This document shows, piece after piece, positions 8,078 to 16,930 of a DNA stretch of 64,000 bases. The notes below the pieces were generated by a model. That model had not been told where the DNA came from and did no database searches. It saw nothing but the letters and a program-made list of their open reading frames with translations. The DNA is taken from the NCBI GenBank assembly GCA_963726755.1, contig CAVSDB010000001.1, positions 1,178,001 through 1,242,000 on the forward strand, in the 5' to 3' direction. The stretch's first letter is position 1. Each line of letters begins with the position of its first letter. The position numbers and the translations under genes are program-made. The DNA comes from DATKIY01 sp963726755 (GTDB taxonomy: Bacteria > Actinomycetota > Actinomycetes > JAHEKZ01).

Positions 8078-9313
8078 TTAGGACGCAGCGGGTGCTACTA
8101 CGGTCCCAACCGCTCGAGTCGAGACGATGGGTTCGGTCAGCACTTCTGCTGCCGAATCACTGACGTCTGGACGCGCGCGACAGCAAATCGTCGATTCGAA
8201 CGTCACAGTGCGACTTCGGCGTCCCACGGCGGTCAGCGTTGCCGAAACCTCTAGGACGTCGCCAGCGCGAACCGGTGCCAAGAACGTGACCTCGGAGTAG
8301 CCAGCAAACAGCCCCTCGTCGCCATCGGTACGAATGGAAAGCTCGGTCGCGACATCGCCGAACAACGCCAGTGTGAAGGCGCCGTCGACGAGGTTTCCCC
8401 CGTAGTGCGCGTCGGCGTGAGTGATGTAACGGCGATGCTTGACCACAAGGCCAACCCGGGCGTCTTCGGTCATCGCTTGGCCTTTCGTGTGGCGAGTGCC
8501 TTTCGGGTGGCTGGTGCCTTTCGGGTGGCTGGCTTCTTCCCCGACGGGGGCGGCGAGTCGATGAACCAGGTAGCTGGCCACTTCTGCGGGTGTTGTGCCC
8601 TTGACGAAGACCCGATCGACGCCCAACGCTTCGGCGCCGGCTTCGTCGAAGCGTGGCCCACCAACAACCAGGACCGGACGCTTGTCCGCGGGGTAAGCCT
8701 CGCGGAACGCAGCAGACATTTGCGTGACGTTGTGCAGATGAGCCTCTCGCTGCGTGACAACTTGGCTCACTAGCACCGCATCCGCGTGCAACTGGTGAGC
8801 GTGGTCGACCAGATCGGGTACCGAAACCTGGGCACCGAGGTTGTGTACCTCAAGGTCGCTGTACGCCTCCAGCCCCTTCTCCCCGGCCCAACCTTTGATG
8901 TTCAAGATCGCGTCGATCCCCACGGTGTGAGCATCGGTCCCGATACAAGCCCCGATGATGACCAGTGGCCGGCGCAGGTTCTTCTTGACGGACGCGCTTA
9001 CCTCTTTCGGCGACAGCAGTGGGAACTCACGCTCAACGATCGTCACCTTGCTGAGGTCGACCAGATGGCTGCAGCGCCCATAGACCACAAAGAAGGTGAA
9101 GTCCGGACCCATCGCTTTGCTGTGCACGACCATTGCCGGATCGAGGCCCATCTTGTTGGCCAACTGCAGGGCGGCACCCTCGGCGCGCTTGTCTGCCTTG
9201 ACCGGCAGGGTGAACGAAACCTGGACCTGTCCATCCCCTGTGGCGTCGCCGTAGGGACGAATGATCGTGCCTCCGGAACCGCCAGTGTTCGGCTTTGCGG
9301 CCTTCTTGCTCAT
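8078..9313 (-). CDS. kamE: Lysine 5,6-aminomutase beta subunit joined to 3-aminobutyryl-CoA ammonia-lyase (KamE-Kal)
   Basis: Residues 1 to about 260 are KamE, the B12-binding subunit of beta-lysine/lysine 5,6-aminomutase. DAHTVG carries the cobalamin ligand H129, and K140, eleven residues on, matches the PLP-binding lysine (H133/K144 in the clostridial enzyme). From the Met at base 8473 the remaining 131 residues are Kal, a hot-dog-fold enzyme that removes ammonia from 3-aminobutyryl-CoA; DAHYGGNLVDGA, FGDVATEL, DGDEGLF and RPDVSDSAAEVL are its hallmarks. A linker of three six-residue repeats joins them. Read one base over, the same linker becomes an ATRKAP-type basic tail that stops as ATGA on the Kal start. 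So the fusion may be an indel artefact masking two coupled genes (kamE 8470-9313, kal 8078-8473). The start overlaps the kamD stop as ATGA. Confidence 0.88.
   Translation of the reverse strand: MSKKAAKPNTGGSGGTIIRPYGDATGDGQVQVSFTLPVKADKRAEGAALQLANKMGLDPAMVVHSKAMGPDFTFFVVYGRCSHLVDLSKVTIVEREFPLLSPKEVSASVKKNLRRPLVIIGACIGTDAHTVGIDAILNIKGWAGEKGLEAYSDLEVHNLGAQVSVPDLVDHAHQLHADAVLVSQVVTQREAHLHNVTQMSAAFREAYPADKRPVLVVGGPRFDEAGAEALGVDRVFVKGTTPAEVASYLVHRLAAPVGEEASHPKGTSHPKGTRHTKGQAMTEDARVGLVVKHRRYITHADAHYGGNLVDGAFTLALFGDVATELSIRTDGDEGLFAGYSEVTFLAPVRAGDVLEVSATLTAVGRRSRTVTFESTICCRARPDVSDSAAEVLTEPIVSTRAVGTVVAPAAS
8480..8533. repeat. Three tandem 18-bp repeats in the KamE-Kal linker
   Basis: Three 18-base units begin at 8480, 8498 and 8516, each starting GCCTTTCG. 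In the fused frame they encode SHPKGT, SHPKGT and RHTKGQ; in the neighbouring frame they encode ATRKAP-like units. They lie between the two enzymatic domains and could change number by slippage without breaking either frame. Confidence 0.85.
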
Positions 9314-10956
9314 CGCGTCACCTTTCCGGAGAACCCTTCGGCAAGCAGGTCAGAAGCCGGATTGAAGTAGTCCTTCGCTTGCTTGGCGACGCCGTCCAAT
9401 CCCCTTCCAGCGTCGGCGGGACGTTTCATCAAACCGAACGTTCCGTCGCCGATCGCGTTGAGCAACCCGTCATCGACGATGCGCTCCAACAACTCGATGG
9501 CCTCAGCAAGCACCTGGCGGCCACGCTGAACAACGAAGCCATCGTGCGCTGGAACGAAGTCCTCAGCCAGACCAGACGTTGCATTGAACACATAACGCAC
9601 GTTCTGCAGCGCGAGGTCCCGATCCGAGAGCCACGGGGTGTGCACCGCTTCGGTGAGCATGCCCACCAACAAGATGTCTTGCTCGGTCATTGAGCCAACC
9701 AAGTTGAAGAACCCGTTCAGCAGGTAACCACCGAACACATCGCCCGTCATGTGTTTGGTCGGCGGCATCCATTTCAACGGCGCATCTGGGAAGAGTTCGC
9801 GAGCCAGCAACGCGTGCGCAAGTTCCAGTCTGAATGACTCAGGGACGCTGGGGTTGATCTCAAAAGCGTGCCCGAGTCCCAACTGCCAGTCCTCGAGGCC
9901 AGCTTCCTTGCCGAAGTACTCGTTGAGGAGTTGGCTTACGGTGACGGTATGCGCTGCCTCAACTCCGTCCGCAGTTGTGAGGTAGTTGTCCTCACCGGTA
10001 TTGATGATGATTCCGGCACGAGCATGAACTTGGCGGCTGAACCGCTGGTCGACAAACGTACGAATTGGGTTGATATCCCGGAACAGAATTCCGTACATGG
10101 AGTCGTTCAACATCATGTCGAGACGTTCAAGTCCGGCTAGCGTCGCGATCTCGGGCATGCAGAGTCCGGACGCGTAGTTGGTCAATCGCACATAGCGACC
10201 GAGTTCAGACGAGACCTCATCGAGCGCACTGCGCATCAGCCTGAAGTTCTCTTGGGTGGCGTACGTCCCGGCGTAGCCTTCGCGCGTTGCGCCCTCCGGG
10301 ACGAAATCGATCAGTGACTGTCCCGTCGACCGAATGACCGCGACGATGTCAGCACCTTCACGAGCCGCCGCCTGTGCTTGTGGCATGTCTTCGTAGATGT
10401 CACCTGTGGCGACGATCAGATAGACCCAAGGTTTGGGCGGATCTCCGTAGCGCCGGATGAGTCGATCGCGCTCCTTGCGGCTGCGATCGATGCGCGCCAA
10501 TCCCTGGCCGACTTGTTTGCGCGCTGCGTTGCGTGCCTTGGTCATAGCACCTTTCTCAGGCACCTCGAAGATCACGCTGCCCGCTGCAGCTTTCTGCGCC
10601 AACGCTTGCAAGTCCGAATAGTCACCTGACGCCAGTGCATGCCATACCGGCAAGGCAACCCCGTGCTCAAGGCCAACATCGGCGCGCACTGCGTCGACCA
10701 AGTGATTGACCCACGGCTGACCGTCAGGGTCGGCACCTTGCAGTCCAGCCAGTCGAAGCAGCGCGCGCTCAACCGAGACGGTGGTGTGGGACGTAGTGAG
10801 TTTGACGATCGGCTTACCGGCTCGGCGTGCCAGCGCGCGAGCCTTCCGCTTGGCAACTGGATCCAACTCGAGTTTGGTCGTACGCCGACTCAACTTCGTC
10901 TCCCTGTCGCGATTGCCATCAAAATCAACTGTCGAGTGTGAAAACTGTGCGGCCAT
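9310..10956 (-). CDS. kamD: Lysine 5,6-aminomutase alpha subunit
   Basis: KamD is the large subunit of the adenosylcobalamin- and PLP-dependent mutase that moves the terminal amino group of D-lysine or beta-lysine to C5. The 548-residue protein has the family's TIM-barrel body with segments such as WMPPTKHMTGD and the run through HTPWLSDRDLAL. Family length is about 515-520. The extra N-terminal residues before TTKLELDP suggest the real start may be a TTG about 20 codons in. It sits 42 bases after the amidohydrolase gene and is coupled to kamE by ATGA, so both subunits would be made together. Confidence 0.93.
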   Translation of the reverse strand: MAAQFSHSTVDFDGNRDRETKLSRRTTKLELDPVAKRKARALARRAGKPIVKLTTSHTTVSVERALLRLAGLQGADPDGQPWVNHLVDAVRADVGLEHGVALPVWHALASGDYSDLQALAQKAAAGSVIFEVPEKGAMTKARNAARKQVGQGLARIDRSRKERDRLIRRYGDPPKPWVYLIVATGDIYEDMPQAQAAAREGADIVAVIRSTGQSLIDFVPEGATREGYAGTYATQENFRLMRSALDEVSSELGRYVRLTNYASGLCMPEIATLAGLERLDMMLNDSMYGILFRDINPIRTFVDQRFSRQVHARAGIIINTGEDNYLTTADGVEAAHTVTVSQLLNEYFGKEAGLEDWQLGLGHAFEINPSVPESFRLELAHALLARELFPDAPLKWMPPTKHMTGDVFGGYLLNGFFNLVGSMTEQDILLVGMLTEAVHTPWLSDRDLALQNVRYVFNATSGLAEDFVPAHDGFVVQRGRQVLAEAIELLERIVDDGLLNAIGDGTFGLMKRPADAGRGLDGVAKQAKDYFNPASDLLAEGFSGKVTR

Positions 10957-10998
10957 GGACCATGGTTTGCAAGCAGGCTGGGCACCGGAGCATCAGAC

Positions 10999-12468
10999 TC
11001 AAGGACCGGCAGTCCAGCGACTTCTGCGCTCGGGATCTGCCGACCAGAAGGCTAATGACGCGGGCTGTCCTGGCGCTATGACACCGCCCACGTTGAGTCC
11101 GGCAGCGTGCCAGCCGCCTCGTGTATGAGCGTTAAAGCCCGCGCGAACACTGATGGCGGACTCTTTCGTGTGATGTCGTGACGCCGCCCGAATCGCTTCC
11201 CACGGCCCCATAGGAGTGACGGGGGCATCTGACCCGAAGGCCATGGGTATCCCGGCGGCCAGCATGGCGGCGAAGGGATTCAACGCCGCCGCTCGTTCCT
11301 TGCCGAGTCGCGTGACGTACATCCGGTTGTCACCACCCCACAACTCATCGAACAGGGGTTGAACACTTGCCACGATTCCCAGTTCGACGAAGAGAAGGAG
11401 TTGTTCTGGGGTGACCATCTCAACGTGCTCGAGGCGATGACGAGCCGACCGAACAACATCGGCCCCAACGTTCTCGGCGGCTTCGCGCAATGCGGCACAC
11501 AGCACTTCCATTGCGCCATCACCGATCACGTGGAATCCGGCCTGAACCCCTCTTAACGAACATGCCTGCACATGGTCGCGAATCTCTGCAGCGGTGACGT
11601 ATTGAGCGCCACGCGTGTTCTCGTCCGAGTACGGCTCGCGCAACAGCGCGGTATGCGATCCGATTGCACCGTCGATGAACAGATCCCCCGCGGCGCCAAC
11701 GGCACCAAGTGACAACGCAATATCCGGGCCTCCGCGTTCACCCCAGTAGCCGACGACCTCGGCAGTGCCTACACCAGGTCCGTAACCGAGCAGCTCGCGA
11801 AAGTCTTCATGGTCACTGATCCCAGGACCGCCGAGTTCGTGCACCATCCCGATCCCCAGACTCGCTGCGTGGTCCAGGGCTGTGCGCTGCGCGGAACGTC
11901 GCTGGTCTGGAGTGATCGATTCAAAGGCGACCGCACGTACCGCGTGGTGGGCATCTTGACTGAGCCATCCTGCGTCGGAGTAACCCGCGAGCCCGCGCGC
12001 CTGAGGGGCTTGATCGATGAGTGCTGACGACGCTAGGCACGAGTGCACATCGATCCGCGACAGGTAGACGACCGCGTCATTGGCAGCTCGGTCGATTTCA
12101 GTTCGGGTCGGTAGCGTCGGATCCGGCCAACCGGACTCGTCCCATCGGTGTCCAAGGATGGCAGTTCCGCCAGATCCCACTGCGTGACTGGCCAACTTGT
12201 CGAGGAGTTCGGATGCACTACGGACGTCAGACAGGTCGAGGCCGGTGAGATTCAAGCCGGTTGAAGTCGTGTGTACATGAGCGTCGACAAACGCTGGCGT
12301 GACCAACGCGCCGTCGAGCGAGACGACGTGGTCGACATCATCAACGTGCGCTGCGGCTGCAGCCTCGCCCCCGACCCAGGCGATCAGGTTGTCTTCGACC
12401 ACCAGGGCGGTCGTGGTCGGATCCGCTGGACAGTAGACCCGCCCGCCGCGGTAGAGCGTTGTGGTCAC
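10999..12468 (-). CDS. YtcJ-like amidohydrolase (amidohydrolase_3 family) inside the lysine operon
   Basis: The 489-residue product is a metal-dependent amidohydrolase: DAHVH (first metal pair), DGAIGSHTA, HVIGDGAM, RLEHVEM and SDAPV are the family landmarks, and length is normal. YtcJ-type enzymes act on varied amides or N-acyl amines; the substrate here is unknown. It starts with GTG inside the kdd stop (GTGA) and precedes kamD, so it is a full member of the lysine degradation operon. I know of no amidohydrolase in the textbook pathway. It may release lysine or beta-lysine from an N-acylated form, or open a cyclised intermediate such as a lactam; this is inference from position only. Confidence 0.82.
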   Translation of the reverse strand: MTTTLYRGGRVYCPADPTTTALVVEDNLIAWVGGEAAAAAHVDDVDHVVSLDGALVTPAFVDAHVHTTSTGLNLTGLDLSDVRSASELLDKLASHAVGSGGTAILGHRWDESGWPDPTLPTRTEIDRAANDAVVYLSRIDVHSCLASSALIDQAPQARGLAGYSDAGWLSQDAHHAVRAVAFESITPDQRRSAQRTALDHAASLGIGMVHELGGPGISDHEDFRELLGYGPGVGTAEVVGYWGERGGPDIALSLGAVGAAGDLFIDGAIGSHTALLREPYSDENTRGAQYVTAAEIRDHVQACSLRGVQAGFHVIGDGAMEVLCAALREAAENVGADVVRSARHRLEHVEMVTPEQLLLFVELGIVASVQPLFDELWGGDNRMYVTRLGKERAAALNPFAAMLAAGIPMAFGSDAPVTPMGPWEAIRAASRHHTKESAISVRAGFNAHTRGGWHAAGLNVGGVIAPGQPASLAFWSADPERRSRWTAGP

Positions 12469-13538
12469 GGTTGGCCCGCTTCGTGTGCCAGTCGCCGCTC
12501 GAACAGCTCACGCACTCCTTCCTCGGTGCGCAGGAGTTCGAACGCCAACTCTGCGTGCCCAGGCGTGTAGCCATTGCCCACGAGCATCGTGGTGTCGGCC
12601 GCGAGCCCCTCGGCGCCGAGCGCGGCAGCGGAGAACGAGGTCGCCATCGAGAAGAAGATCACCGTCCCGCCCAGCGGCGACGTGGCAAGGATGGCACCGT
12701 GTTCGCAACCGGGTACATCGACGCAGACGACGGTGATGTCTGCGGGTGCACCCAGCGCCTGCGTCACGGCATCCGCAACAGCAACCGGATCTCGCGCATC
12801 AGCGATCGTCACAACGTCTGCGATCTTCACGTCGTTCAGGAGATCTGCCTCAGTTTGAACCGGAACCACTCCGACGGTCCGACTCGCCCCCTCACGCCGG
12901 GCAGCCACCAGTGAGAGCGAACCGCTCTTGCCCGCTCCCCCGATGACGGCAACCGTTGGTGCCTTGCCGCGGTCGACATACTGCCGAACGACACGACCGG
13001 TCAGCGCCGGAGCGCCAGCCACATCCATGACCGCCATGGCCAGTTCCGAGGGCAGATCGTCGGGAACCTTTGCGGCAATTGTTCGACCGAACAAGATGGC
13101 GAAGCCGTCACAGGGCACCTGCTCGCTTGCACCGTCCCAGTCCCGCAAGCCGTCGGTGATCTGCAGCGGTGTCAGACTCAGCGAGACCAGCGACGTGACG
13201 GTGTCTCCCACTTGAACCGGGAGTGTGGCTTCGGGGCCGACGGCGTCGACGAGGCCCACGAGCATCCCGCCGGAACCGGTGACCGGGTTCTGCATCTTGC
13301 CTCGTTCGGCGATGATCTTCAGAACCTCATCGCGGACCGCAGCGCCATCGCCGTTGTGCTTGGTGGACAGTTGCCGAAACGACGCCGCATCGAGGTTGAG
13401 TCGCTGCACCCTGATCCGAATTTCGTCGGCGTAGATGGCGGGGTCAGCATCCAGGCGCTGGGCGGCCTGCGGGAGCACGCCAGCTGGCTCCAGGACCCGG
13501 TGCAGGCCTACTGGGGACGAGGCTCGCTGATCGGTCAC
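12465..13538 (-). CDS. kdd: L-erythro-3,5-diaminohexanoate dehydrogenase
   Basis: Kdd oxidatively deaminates 3,5-diaminohexanoate to 3-keto-5-aminohexanoate with NAD(P)+. The 357-residue protein has an N-terminal catalytic part (MQNPVTGSGGM region), a Rossmann fold with GGAGKSG for the dinucleotide, and the C-terminal VGNGYTPGHAEL motif seen in Kdd proteins. It heads the minus-strand operon, divergent from kamA across a 143-base region, and is coupled to the amidohydrolase. Genome context with KamA and KamDE makes the assignment firm. Confidence 0.9.
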   Translation of the reverse strand: MTDQRASSPVGLHRVLEPAGVLPQAAQRLDADPAIYADEIRIRVQRLNLDAASFRQLSTKHNGDGAAVRDEVLKIIAERGKMQNPVTGSGGMLVGLVDAVGPEATLPVQVGDTVTSLVSLSLTPLQITDGLRDWDGASEQVPCDGFAILFGRTIAAKVPDDLPSELAMAVMDVAGAPALTGRVVRQYVDRGKAPTVAVIGGAGKSGSLSLVAARREGASRTVGVVPVQTEADLLNDVKIADVVTIADARDPVAVADAVTQALGAPADITVVCVDVPGCEHGAILATSPLGGTVIFFSMATSFSAAALGAEGLAADTTMLVGNGYTPGHAELAFELLRTEEGVRELFERRLAHEAGQP

Positions 13539-13593
13539 CGGCCGATCTTGGCAGGCGCCGGGTGGCAGCCGCTACCTCGGTACCTCCTTTGGC

Positions 13594-13637
13594 CGAAGAT
13601 TCTCCGGAATGTTGTTGATTCCACCGTAAGATCTTCG
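13594..13637. promoter_or_regulatory. Nested inverted repeat in the kdd/kamA divergent promoter region
   Basis: CGAAGAT (13594-13600) pairs with ATCTTCG (13631-13637), and inside them GGAAT (13606-13610) pairs with ATTCC (13618-13622). The element is midway between the two divergent start codons, where a regulator of both transcripts would bind. The Lrp-type gene next to kamA is the obvious candidate. Evidence is symmetry and position only. Confidence 0.45.
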
Positions 13638-13681
13638 TACCCTCGCGCCAGAGAGCGTCTTCGTCCTTTAGGAGTATCACT

Positions 13682-15145
13682 GTGGCTCGTCCGCTCCCCC
13701 AGCCGTACCACTACCAGCAGCGCGAGCTGCGTGAGCCGGACTGGCGTCGGCTCCCTGGGTGGGCTGACATCACCGTCGAGGACTGGTCGAGCGCCCAGTG
13801 GCAGCGTGCCCACTGCGTGAAGAACATCAAGCAGCTTCGCGCCACCATGGGCGACCTGCTGGAGGAGCGGTTCTACGCAGACCTCGAACGCGACCAGCAA
13901 GAGCGGGCGACGATGTCGATGTTGCTGCCTCCGCAGATGGTCAACACCATGGTCCCGGACTCTCACGATGAGCGGACGCCTACTCCAGCGGAGTTCACCG
14001 ACGCCTTCCTTGCCGACCCCGTTCGTCGGTACATGCTTCCGGTCTTCTCCGATCGTCGAACCGACTGGCCGTCCCACCCCTACTCCAGCCGCGACTCGCT
14101 CCACGAGCACGACATGTGGAAGGCCGAGGGTCTGACGCACCGCTATCCGACGAAGGTGCTGGCGGAGTTGTTGTCGACGTGTCCTCAGTACTGCGGGCAT
14201 TGCACGCGCATGGACCTGGTCGGCAACTCCACGCCGACCGTTGAGAAACTGCGATTCGATCTCAAGCCGGTCGATCGCATTCAGCAGCAGATGGAGTACC
14301 TGCGCACGACACCACAGGTGCGCGACGTCGTGGTGTCCGGCGGCGATGTCGCGAACATGCCCTGGAAGAACCTCGAGGCGTACCTCGATCAGTTGCTGGA
14401 GATCGAGAACATTCGTGACATTCGGCTGGCCACCAAGGCGCTGATGGGACTGCCTCAGTACTGGTACTCCGACGACGTGCGCGCCGGCATGGAGCGGGTT
14501 GCCGCCAAAGCCAACGCGCGTGGTGTCGGCTTGGCCATCCACACTCACGTGAATCACGCGAACTCGGTGACACCTGAGGTTGCCAAGGCAGCGCGCGCCA
14601 TGTTGGACGTCGGTGTTCGTGATGTCCGCAACCAGGGCGTCCTCATGCAGGGGGTCAATGCCTCTGTCGAGACGCTGTTGGACCTGTGCTTCGCATTGCT
14701 CGATGGCGCCAGCATCATGCCGTACTACTTCTATATGTGCGACATGATCCCGTTCGCGGAGCACTGGCGAGTTTCACTCGGCGAGGCGCAGCGGCTTCAA
14801 CATGGCGTGATGGGTTACCTACCCGGATTCGCGACGCCGCGTGTGGTGTGTGACGTGCCGTTCGTCGGGAAACGCTGGGTGCACCAGGTCGACGAGTACG
14901 ACACGGTCAAAGGCATCTCCTACTGGTCGAAGAACTACCGCACTGGGATCGAGATGGATGATCCCGAGGCGGTACGCAAGACGCACGTCTACTACGACCC
15001 GGTGCACGAACTAAGCGCCGAGGGTCAGCAGTGGTGGATCGACGAGGGGTTCCCGCGCGGTCACATCACTCAGGAAACGTCCGACGCCGCAGCATCATCG
15101 CGCGCCGCTGCAGCGGCCGATGTGGAGCTCACGCCAACGCACTGA
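13682..15145 (+). CDS. kamA: L-lysine 2,3-aminomutase
   Basis: KamA is a radical SAM, PLP-dependent enzyme that converts L-lysine to L-beta-lysine, the first step of the pathway. The 487-residue protein has the radical SAM cluster ligands C167, C171 and C174 (CPQYCGHC). The likely substrate-binding aspartates are D354 and D391. K397 is the probable PLP lysine: in place of the clostridial PGGGGK loop it has PFVGK, one residue shorter. The GTG at 13682 is preceded by AGGAG. It is about 70 residues longer than the clostridial enzyme, mostly at the N-terminus. It is transcribed away from kdd, and a structured repeat lies 46 bases past its stop. Confidence 0.93.
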   Translation: MARPLPQPYHYQQRELREPDWRRLPGWADITVEDWSSAQWQRAHCVKNIKQLRATMGDLLEERFYADLERDQQERATMSMLLPPQMVNTMVPDSHDERTPTPAEFTDAFLADPVRRYMLPVFSDRRTDWPSHPYSSRDSLHEHDMWKAEGLTHRYPTKVLAELLSTCPQYCGHCTRMDLVGNSTPTVEKLRFDLKPVDRIQQQMEYLRTTPQVRDVVVSGGDVANMPWKNLEAYLDQLLEIENIRDIRLATKALMGLPQYWYSDDVRAGMERVAAKANARGVGLAIHTHVNHANSVTPEVAKAARAMLDVGVRDVRNQGVLMQGVNASVETLLDLCFALLDGASIMPYYFYMCDMIPFAEHWRVSLGEAQRLQHGVMGYLPGFATPRVVCDVPFVGKRWVHQVDEYDTVKGISYWSKNYRTGIEMDDPEAVRKTHVYYDPVHELSAEGQQWWIDEGFPRGHITQETSDAAASSRAAAAADVELTPTH

Positions 15146-15190
15146 GGTCAGACGATGTTGTCCTTGGTACGCGGGGTTGGTGATGGCCCC

Positions 15191-15257
15191 GAGAGACGTC
15201 TGGCAGTCATTTCAGTTCCCAAGCACCGGTTCAAAATGACTGCGCGGCGCCTCTCGA
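15191..15257. repeat. 67-nt structured repeat, copy 1
   Basis: Arms 15191-15212 and 15234-15255 are inverted repeats matching at about 18 of 22 positions, with a perfect core of GCAGTCATTT and AAATGACTGC. A second element of exactly 67 nt with the same ends (GAGAGACG and CTSTCGA) lies at 20786-20852. Arms are conserved and the loop is not, and some differences are compensatory. This copy lies between the convergent kamA and Lrp genes. Confidence 0.7.
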
Positions 15258-15281
15258 GGGCAGGCAGCGTCTAAGGTCCGA

Positions 15282-15731
15282 TCAGAGCGCGGGCGGACGG
15301 TGCTCGAACGGGACGCTCAGAACGACGGTGGTTCGCGTGGTCACGTGCGCCGTCGCGCGAATCTCGGAAAGCAACGCTTCAAGCGATCCGGGACTGGCCA
15401 CTCGTACCTTCAAGATGTAGTTCTGATCACCCGCGACGCTGTAGCAACCTTCAACAGCCGACAGCGGGGCAAGCAGATCGGCGATGTCGTCAGGATCGGC
15501 CGGGCTGATCGGCGACACCGAGACGAACGCGGTCAGTGGCAACCCAACGGTCTCGAGGTCGATGTGGGCGGCGTACCCGAGGATCACTCCTCGTTGTTCC
15601 AGACGTCGCACTCGCTGATGGGCAGCTGACGTCGACAGGCCGGTCGCCTTTGCTAGATCGGTGTAACTCATCCGGCCATCGCTGGCCAGGAGTTTTAGGA
15701 TCTGCCGGTCCTGCTGGTCGAGGTCTTCCAC
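15282..15731 (-). CDS. Lrp/AsnC family transcriptional regulator
   Basis: The 149-residue protein has an N-terminal winged helix-turn-helix (residues 4-50; DRQILKLLASDGR and TGLSTSAAHQRVRRLE) and a C-terminal ligand-sensing RAM/ACT domain with the typical GDQNYILKV strand. Such proteins bind amino acids and control their metabolism. Its place right beside the lysine cluster makes a lysine- or beta-lysine-responsive regulator of kamA and the kdd operon likely, though this is inferred. It converges on kamA. Confidence 0.88.
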   Translation of the reverse strand: MEDLDQQDRQILKLLASDGRMSYTDLAKATGLSTSAAHQRVRRLEQRGVILGYAAHIDLETVGLPLTAFVSVSPISPADPDDIADLLAPLSAVEGCYSVAGDQNYILKVRVASPGSLEALLSEIRATAHVTTRTTVVLSVPFEHRPPAL

Positions 15732-15776
15732 GAGGGGGACTGTAACCCTTGGCCGGATCGTTCGCTGCGGGATGGG

Positions 15777-16930
15777 TCAGTCACGGGTCAGCGAGCGGCC
15801 GATGACCATCCGCTGAATCTGGTTGGTGCCCTCGACGATCTGCAGGGCCTTTACCTCACGGAAGTAGCGCTCCACTGGATACTCCTTGGTGTAGCCGGCT
15901 CCCCCCAGCACCTGAACAGCGTCCGTGGTCACCTGCATCGCGGCGTCGGTGGCGAACAGTTTGGCCATACTCGCTTGAGTACTGAACGGGCGAGCAGCGT
16001 CCTTCAGTCGGGCTGCCGACAGATATAGCTCGCGAGCCGCTGCCACCGACGTCGCCATGTCCGCCAGCATGAAACTGAGTCCTTGAAACTCTGCGATTGG
16101 GCGACCGAACTGTTGGCGCTCCTTCGCGTACGACACAGCGACGTCGAGGGCTGCTTGGGCGATACCAACTGCACAAGCAGCGATGCCCAGGCGTCCGGTA
16201 TCTAATGCCGACATCGCGATCGCAAAGCCTTGGCCTTCGTCACCGATGCGCCGATTGGCTGCGACTTTGGCGGCGTCGAACGACACCTGCGCGGTCGTCG
16301 ACGCGGTGAATCCGAGCTTGTGTTCGGCAGGCAGAGCTGCGACACCATCGGTATTCTGCCTCGACGAGGAAACAGGTGATTCCCTTGGCGCCGGTGTCTT
16401 GCGTACGTGCCATGACGACGTAGAAATCCGCTTCGCCACCGTGGCTGATCCACGCCTTGGTGCCGTTCACGACGTAGTCGTCACCAGATCGTTCAGCGGT
16501 CGCCTTCAGGGCAGCTGCGTCTGAACCCGCGTCGGACTCGGACAGGCAGTACGCGCCGAGGCGTTCGCCCGCCAGGTCATCGTTCAACCAACGTGACCGC
16601 TGTTCGTCGTTGCCGTAGTTGGACAGCGGCAGGCAGGCCAAGGTGTGAACGCTGACGCCGAGTCCAACCGATCCCCAGGCGTTGCTCAGTTGCTCGAGCA
16701 CCTGCAGGTAGTCGGCGAAGCAGAGCGCTCCCCCGCCGATACTCGCTGCCGAAGGGCAGCCCCATGAGGCCCGCGCGACCGAGCGTGCGAAAGACCTCAC
16801 GAGGGAACTCGCTGGCTTCCTCTGCCGCGGCTGCTCGGGGACGCAATTCCTTGTCGCCGAGTTCGGTCGCGAGTTCGAACGCCTCTCGGCCACCCTCCGA
16901 CGCGAAGTCGCGGGTTGGCGTGGTGCTCAT
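15777..16930 (-). CDS. Acyl-CoA dehydrogenase, two frameshifts in this sequence
   Basis: Acyl-CoA dehydrogenases introduce an alpha-beta double bond into acyl-CoA using FAD. The family features are spread over three frames. The N-terminal helices start at ATG 16930 and run to about 16738. The middle domain (YCLSESDAGSDA, WISHGGEADFYVV) runs to about 16357. The C-terminal domain (RIGDEGQGF, RQQFGRPIAEFQ, VLGGAGYTKEYP, EGTNQIQR) runs to the stop at 15777. Dropping one base near 16738 restores EYGGGALCF, and dropping one near 16356 restores FLVEA followed by NTDGVAALP. The repaired protein would be about 384 residues, normal for the family. It may be a pseudogene, but the matching +1 shifts elsewhere suggest sequence error. 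Its start overlaps the stop of the upstream flavoprotein gene (ATGA). Confidence 0.85.
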
